Of a stretch of DNA of 64,000 nt, positions 60,290 to 64,000 are shown one piece after another (within the stretch, counting starts at the first letter, position 1; every line of letters begins with the position of its first letter). The stretch spans positions 26,852-90,851 of the forward strand of contig JAQYCQ010000021.1 in NCBI GenBank assembly GCA_028724585.1, read 5' to 3'. This stretch comes from Bacillota bacterium (lineage in GTDB: Bacteria; Bacillota; Clostridia; Peptostreptococcales; Anaerovoracaceae). Under the pieces are notes generated by a model. That model saw only the letters and a list, made by a program, of their open reading frames with translations, was not told where the DNA came from and searched no databases. The position numbers were made by a program, and so were the translations under genes.

Positions 60290-63200
60290 ATGGCTTCTAG
60301 CAAAAAGTCCTCATCATGGGAAGGGACATATAAATCTATGGAAAAAATGCCATTTAGCATGGCAGTAAAAAATATAAAAAAATATCCTCAGGATATAAAA
60401 ATATTTTGTGATATTACAAGCAAAAGAGAAAAAATAAATGTTTGTATTTATAGAGTTCTTTTTAGAGGAGAGGGACAATCGGATATTAAATATTCTCCTC
60501 ATGGTCTAATTAAGAAATCCCATGAAAGAATTAAGGACTTGACGATAACTATTCCTGAACTAGATGTGAATCTGGACAATTATCATGATTTGTTTATATA
60601 CTTATTGGCATCAAATGGTAAAAAATATTGTGTACTTGTAAAAAATATATATGAAATAGCATATATAGAATATATTAATTACAAGCATATGTCACCTAAA
60701 GAAATATCCTTTCTTGGTAGAGAGCGTGGAATTCCTGCGAAGAAGAAAGAAAATAGATCATATTCAGGGAGTATCAGTACTCACAAAAAGACTAAGACGC
60801 AATATACTATTAAACCATTAAGTATTAACAGACCGAGATCATCATTTAATGATTACAGAGAAGCATTGATATTGGAAACAGAATTCCAAAGGAAGAGAGC
60901 AAGACGTAAATATAAGATTATTAATGGAACTTTATTAAAAGCTGGAAGCACATCTAATGTGTATTTATTTGAAATCGAAGATGAGATAAATTTGACTGAT
61001 GATTTACCAATTTCAGTTTTTATTAACGAAGAAGAAATCGCTGGCTATGTGATAAACTGTGAAGGTTTTAATATTATTCTGTCGTTAGATAAAAATATTG
61101 GTCAGAAAATTTCTGAAGCACTTTTAGAGATAGTATCATGGAGATTATTGCAGGCGCAATCTGATCTTTTAGATAAAATGGATGAAAGCCATGTAATCGC
61201 TCAGAAATTGAAAAATGATGGACCAGCGCTTTCGACAAATAATCCGATATCTAGTATTCCTAAAGGGCAAGATTCTGCTGAAGAGTTTGTTTCAAAAAAT
61301 GATATTACTGTCATATGGGGACCTCCAGGTACAGGTAAAACTTATACAATGGCAAAAATGACAGTTAGCGCAGCTAAACAAGCCCTTACTGTACTTATCG
61401 TTTCACATAGTAATATATCTGTAGATGGTGCAATGCTTGCAGTTGCTGAACAATTACGGAAACATGGGTTAGCTGATTTGTTATTAAGAGGGAAAGCACT
61501 AAGATATGGTTTTGTACAGGATGAAAAATTATTAAAAGATAACTATGCCTCTGCATATAATTATGTTCTGACTGAAAGAAGCGATTTGAAAAAAAGAATA
61601 GATGAACTTCAAAGTAAAAGAGGCAAATTATTATCAAGTAAGAAAGGCGATACTTCTGAAGAGCGCGCAGATATAGAAACTGAATTAAAAAATTTACGCA
61701 ATAGAATAAGAGATTTGGAAAAAAGATATGTTGATGAAGCACAGATAGTTGCAACTACAATTTCAAAAGTTATTTCAAATAAATTATTTTCCGATAAAAA
61801 ATATGACATTGTAATGTTCGATGAAATAAGTATGGCGTATGCAACACAAGTGTTTTGTGCTGCAATGTTTGCGAAAAGAAAATTGGTATGTATAGGAGAC
61901 TTCAGACAGCTTTCTCCTATCATTCAAGGAGATAAGAGTAAAGGCTTGAAGGATGATTTATTCGTTTTTCTGGGAATCTTAAACGCAGGAAGGATGTATT
62001 ATCATCCATGGCTTGTTATGTTAAATGAGCAAAGGCGTATGCATCCGGAGATTTCGGCTTTTTCAAATAAATATATATATGGTGGGTTATTAGTGGATCA
62101 TCTTGGCTTACGTGAAGAAAGAGAAAAAATAACAAATCGTGAGCCATTTGAAAATAAAGCTATTAATTTAATAAATTTGAGTGGCACATACTGCTCATCG
62201 ATGAAAAACAATGAAAATTCCAGATTCAATATTATCAGTGCTATCATTTCTTTCCAGACAGCAGTAAAAGCAGTTGAGAATGGTGAAAAAAGTGTCGGTA
62301 TTATCGCTCCATACGCTGCACAAGCGCGATTAATACGCGCTATGTTAAAAGACTACAATAGAAATAAAGAAAATGAGATTACTTGCTCTACAGTACATCA
62401 ATTTCAAGGATCAGAAAGAAATGTAATTATTTTTGATGCTGTGGAAAGTTATCCTTTTTCCCAGGCAGGATATCTTCTTACAAAGAACACTGATGATATA
62501 TTAAGGATGATAAATGTTGCGGTTACAAGGGCGAGGGGGAAACTTATTCTAGTATCAAATGCAAGATTTTGGGAAAATAAATATGGAGATAGCAATCATA
62601 TTCTTTATAAATTAATTTCACACATAAAAGAAAATGGCAATGAAATTTCTAATAAAAATTTTACTAGTGACCAATATTATCATTCGTTGCCTGAAACTAA
62701 TAATATTCATCAATATGTAAATATTAGTGATGCTATTACAGCTTTAAAAAAAGATATTAATAAAGCAAAAGAGAAGATTATTATTTCAATTCCTGATGCA
62801 AAACTCGATGGCGCAGTTCAAAGTGAAATTTTAGATTTACTGATGTCTGTAAAGAAAACGAATAATAATTTATCAGTATCGGTTAAGTTTGGTGGCATAG
62901 ATGAACTTCCTGATAAATGGAGAAAGATATCTCATTATTCCGAGAATGCAGTTTTTCCATTAATGATGATAGATAAGCGGATTATTTGGTACGGATTGCC
63001 AAGATCAGAAGGCGTTTTTATAGACGGAAATATTAGGATGCGAACTGTTAACCACCTTATATATAGGATTTCTGGTAAAAATGCAATCGAACTGATAAAT
63101 GGATTCTCAGAATTGAGTATGCTAGTAGTTAACGGTGATCACCAGGCTCTTACGGAACGAATGATATTTGATTCTAATGGGCATAAGATAGGCAGGAATT

Positions 63201-63481
63201 CTGAAGGATTAATAAATTATATCCCTAAAAAGCTTAGGTGTAATGTTTGTGGTTCGCCACTGAAACTTGTAAGAAGCAGAAAAGGTTATTGTTATCTGAA
63301 ATGTTCTGATTTAGGTTGTACACATATAGAATATCTTACAGTCGATATGGTGAATGAATATATCGATAGCGAAAAAGCTGCATGTCCAGTGCACCATTGT
63401 AATATAAAAGCGCGCCTTGGGAGACACGTTGTATACGTAAAATGTGATGAAGGACATACTATGAAACCTGATGAAATATAA
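60290..63481 (+). CDS. SF1 (Upf1/COG1112-like) helicase with PLD-like domain and zinc ribbons
   Basis: 1063 residues. An N-terminal region of unknown fold (1-330) precedes a superfamily 1B helicase: Walker A GPPGTGKT (344-351), a coiled-coil insertion (428-480), Walker B DIVMFDE (506-512), GDFRQLSP (536-543), EQRR (580-583), VHQFQGSE (702-709) and VTRARG (745-750). Residues about 800-920 look like a phospholipase-D fold, but the HxKxxxxD position reads VFPLMMID (888-895). Two Cys-rich ribbons follow (C984, C987, C1001, C1005, C1010; C1032, H1035, C1037, C1052, H1056). Helicase plus PLD recalls type II Mokosh anti-phage proteins. Strongly AT-rich. AGGAGG lies upstream of the ATG. Confidence 0.85.
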   Translation: MASSKKSSSWEGTYKSMEKMPFSMAVKNIKKYPQDIKIFCDITSKREKINVCIYRVLFRGEGQSDIKYSPHGLIKKSHERIKDLTITIPELDVNLDNYHDLFIYLLASNGKKYCVLVKNIYEIAYIEYINYKHMSPKEISFLGRERGIPAKKKENRSYSGSISTHKKTKTQYTIKPLSINRPRSSFNDYREALILETEFQRKRARRKYKIINGTLLKAGSTSNVYLFEIEDEINLTDDLPISVFINEEEIAGYVINCEGFNIILSLDKNIGQKISEALLEIVSWRLLQAQSDLLDKMDESHVIAQKLKNDGPALSTNNPISSIPKGQDSAEEFVSKNDITVIWGPPGTGKTYTMAKMTVSAAKQALTVLIVSHSNISVDGAMLAVAEQLRKHGLADLLLRGKALRYGFVQDEKLLKDNYASAYNYVLTERSDLKKRIDELQSKRGKLLSSKKGDTSEERADIETELKNLRNRIRDLEKRYVDEAQIVATTISKVISNKLFSDKKYDIVMFDEISMAYATQVFCAAMFAKRKLVCIGDFRQLSPIIQGDKSKGLKDDLFVFLGILNAGRMYYHPWLVMLNEQRRMHPEISAFSNKYIYGGLLVDHLGLREEREKITNREPFENKAINLINLSGTYCSSMKNNENSRFNIISAIISFQTAVKAVENGEKSVGIIAPYAAQARLIRAMLKDYNRNKENEITCSTVHQFQGSERNVIIFDAVESYPFSQAGYLLTKNTDDILRMINVAVTRARGKLILVSNARFWENKYGDSNHILYKLISHIKENGNEISNKNFTSDQYYHSLPETNNIHQYVNISDAITALKKDINKAKEKIIISIPDAKLDGAVQSEILDLLMSVKKTNNNLSVSVKFGGIDELPDKWRKISHYSENAVFPLMMIDKRIIWYGLPRSEGVFIDGNIRMRTVNHLIYRISGKNAIELINGFSELSMLVVNGDHQALTERMIFDSNGHKIGRNSEGLINYIPKKLRCNVCGSPLKLVRSRKGYCYLKCSDLGCTHIEYLTVDMVNEYIDSEKAACPVHHCNIKARLGRHVVYVKCDEGHTMKPDEI

Positions 63482-63502
63482 ATACATTTGAGAGTGATAA
63501 GA

Positions 63503-63868
63503 ATGGCACAAAGAATAAAATGGGATATATATGAAACGGCACTGCTATTAGACGGATATTTAAGGATTCAATCCGGAGAGAAACGAAAAGATATTATTTC
63601 AGAAATTTCTGTCAAATTGAGATTTCTAGGGGAAAAACGCGGTTATTTTATAGATGATATTTTTCGTAACAAAAATGGAATCAGCATGCAGATGGGAGTT
63701 ATGGAAAATTGCTTTACAAATGGGAATTCCGGATATAAGAGTTCGAATCCTCCGTGGGTATTCCGTTATGTAGTCAATATGTATAGATCGAATCATTCTG
63801 CTTATGAGCGATTACTGGCATCAGCAAAATACATGATAGATCAATCTGATTTCATTGAAAAAGATTAA
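63503..63868 (+). CDS. Small conserved-looking protein downstream of the helicase
   Basis: 121 residues, basic and probably helical: KWDIYETALLLDGYLRIQSGEKRKDIISEISVKLRFLGEKRGYFIDDIFRNKNGISMQMGVMENCFTNG. The FRNxNGIxxQ pattern occurs, to my recollection, at the start of restriction- and defence-linked proteins; I cannot name a family with confidence. The ATG at 63503 has GAGAG 8 nt upstream, 21 bp after the helicase stop; a TTG at 63488 in frame lacks a ribosome site. Same AT-rich composition as the helicase, so the two probably arrived together. Confidence 0.6.
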   Translation: MAQRIKWDIYETALLLDGYLRIQSGEKRKDIISEISVKLRFLGEKRGYFIDDIFRNKNGISMQMGVMENCFTNGNSGYKSSNPPWVFRYVVNMYRSNHSAYERLLASAKYMIDQSDFIEKD

Positions 63869-64000
63869 CTATTAAGTGTCAAGCATAAATTGATGTTTTT
63901 TGAATAAAATGTGGTGACGCATTTTAAATAGATCAGTACCTTGAAAACTGCATGACGAACAGAGCATCCGAAGGGGTGCTCTCAACAGAAAAGTATGAGT
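63869..64000. other. Intergenic end of window
   Basis: No gene is seen. GTACCTTGAAAACTGCA (63936-63952) resembles a motif frequent near rRNA spacers and mobile-element leaders in Bacillota. AGAGCA-TCC-GAAG-GGG-TGCTCT (63961-63982) can form a hairpin. Confidence 0.4.

Noticed and set aside
63735..63775. tRNA T-loop-like GTTCGAATCCTCC
   Set aside because: The flanking bases do not form a T-stem or cloverleaf, and the sequence is inside a coding frame.

Overview
The window reads as a chromosomal segment of an anaerobic Bacillota (class Clostridia). The evidence is the ylxM-ffh-rpsP-khpA-rimM-trmD order, an yggS-sepF-yggT-lspA-rluD run, the anaerobic (early-cobalt) cobalamin pathway, a radical 2-hydroxyacyl-CoA dehydratase with its activator, and strong AGGAGG-type ribosome sites. 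Base composition is moderate (about half GC by eye) up to about 60.1 kb. The last 3.9 kb are clearly AT-rich. The genus cannot be fixed from the sequence; a member of the Anaerovoracaceae (Eubacteriales family XIII) or a relative is my guess.

Layout. 1-1.5 kb: end of the ATP synthase operon (atpC) and an EamA exporter. 1.7-8.8 kb: a LysR regulator divergent from a cobalamin operon built almost wholly of fusions (cbiD-cbiF, cbiG, cbiH-cbiJ, cbiE-cbiT). 9-15.4 kb: a highly expressed-looking acyl-CoA dehydrogenase, a nucleoside phosphorylase, an AEC carrier and an AmmeMemoRadiSam pair. 15.5-26.2 kb: M18 aminopeptidase, UPF0173 hydrolase, flippase, ABC exporter, MalY-type lyase, EamA exporter and SppA. 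26.3-34.5 kb: the SRP/ribosome-maturation operon followed by the sepF-lspA-rluD group. 34.6-42.6 kb: a DUF5688-like protein, an LTA-synthase-like sulfatase, a 2-hydroxyacyl-CoA dehydratase locus in which one subunit is fused to the activator ATPase, and a Xer-like recombinase with an eroded active site. 42.7-45.4 kb: rplS, then a repeat-rich non-coding island around a PD-(D/E)XK-like gene. 46-55.3 kb: the second cobalamin operon (cbiA, cobT, cobU, cobS, a cobU-like gene, cobC, cbiB, cobD-cbiP fusion, cbiC). 55.3-59.7 kb: a Cys-cluster protein, a U32-like protein, MYG1, an MFS transporter and a YbaK deacylase. 60.1-64 kb: an AT-rich probable defence locus with a large SF1 helicase (COG1112-like, PLD-like domain, zinc ribbons) and a small partner gene.

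Together the two cobalamin operons cover ring contraction, methylation, amidation, aminopropanol attachment and lower-ligand assembly. No cbiL, cobaltochelatase or corrinoid adenosyltransferase gene is inside the window, and I see no cobalamin riboswitch.

The most unusual signal is a family of 15-bp interrupted palindromes, typified by GTCAGC-TCC-GCTGAC, with eleven exact copies plus variants whose two arms change together. Most intergenic copies are followed within 2-5 nt by a second hairpin, giving a bipartite element. Five copies lie inside protein-coding genes (trmD, the dehydratase-activator fusion, the cobU-like gene and two in cobD-cbiP). All five are read in the same frame and encode [DH]-V-[SR]-[SG]-A-D. 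A sixth supplies the stop codon of the MYG1 gene. Separate structured repeats (a 267-bp foldback with 28-bp arms, and an inverted pair of double hairpins) lie at 43.4-44.1 kb.
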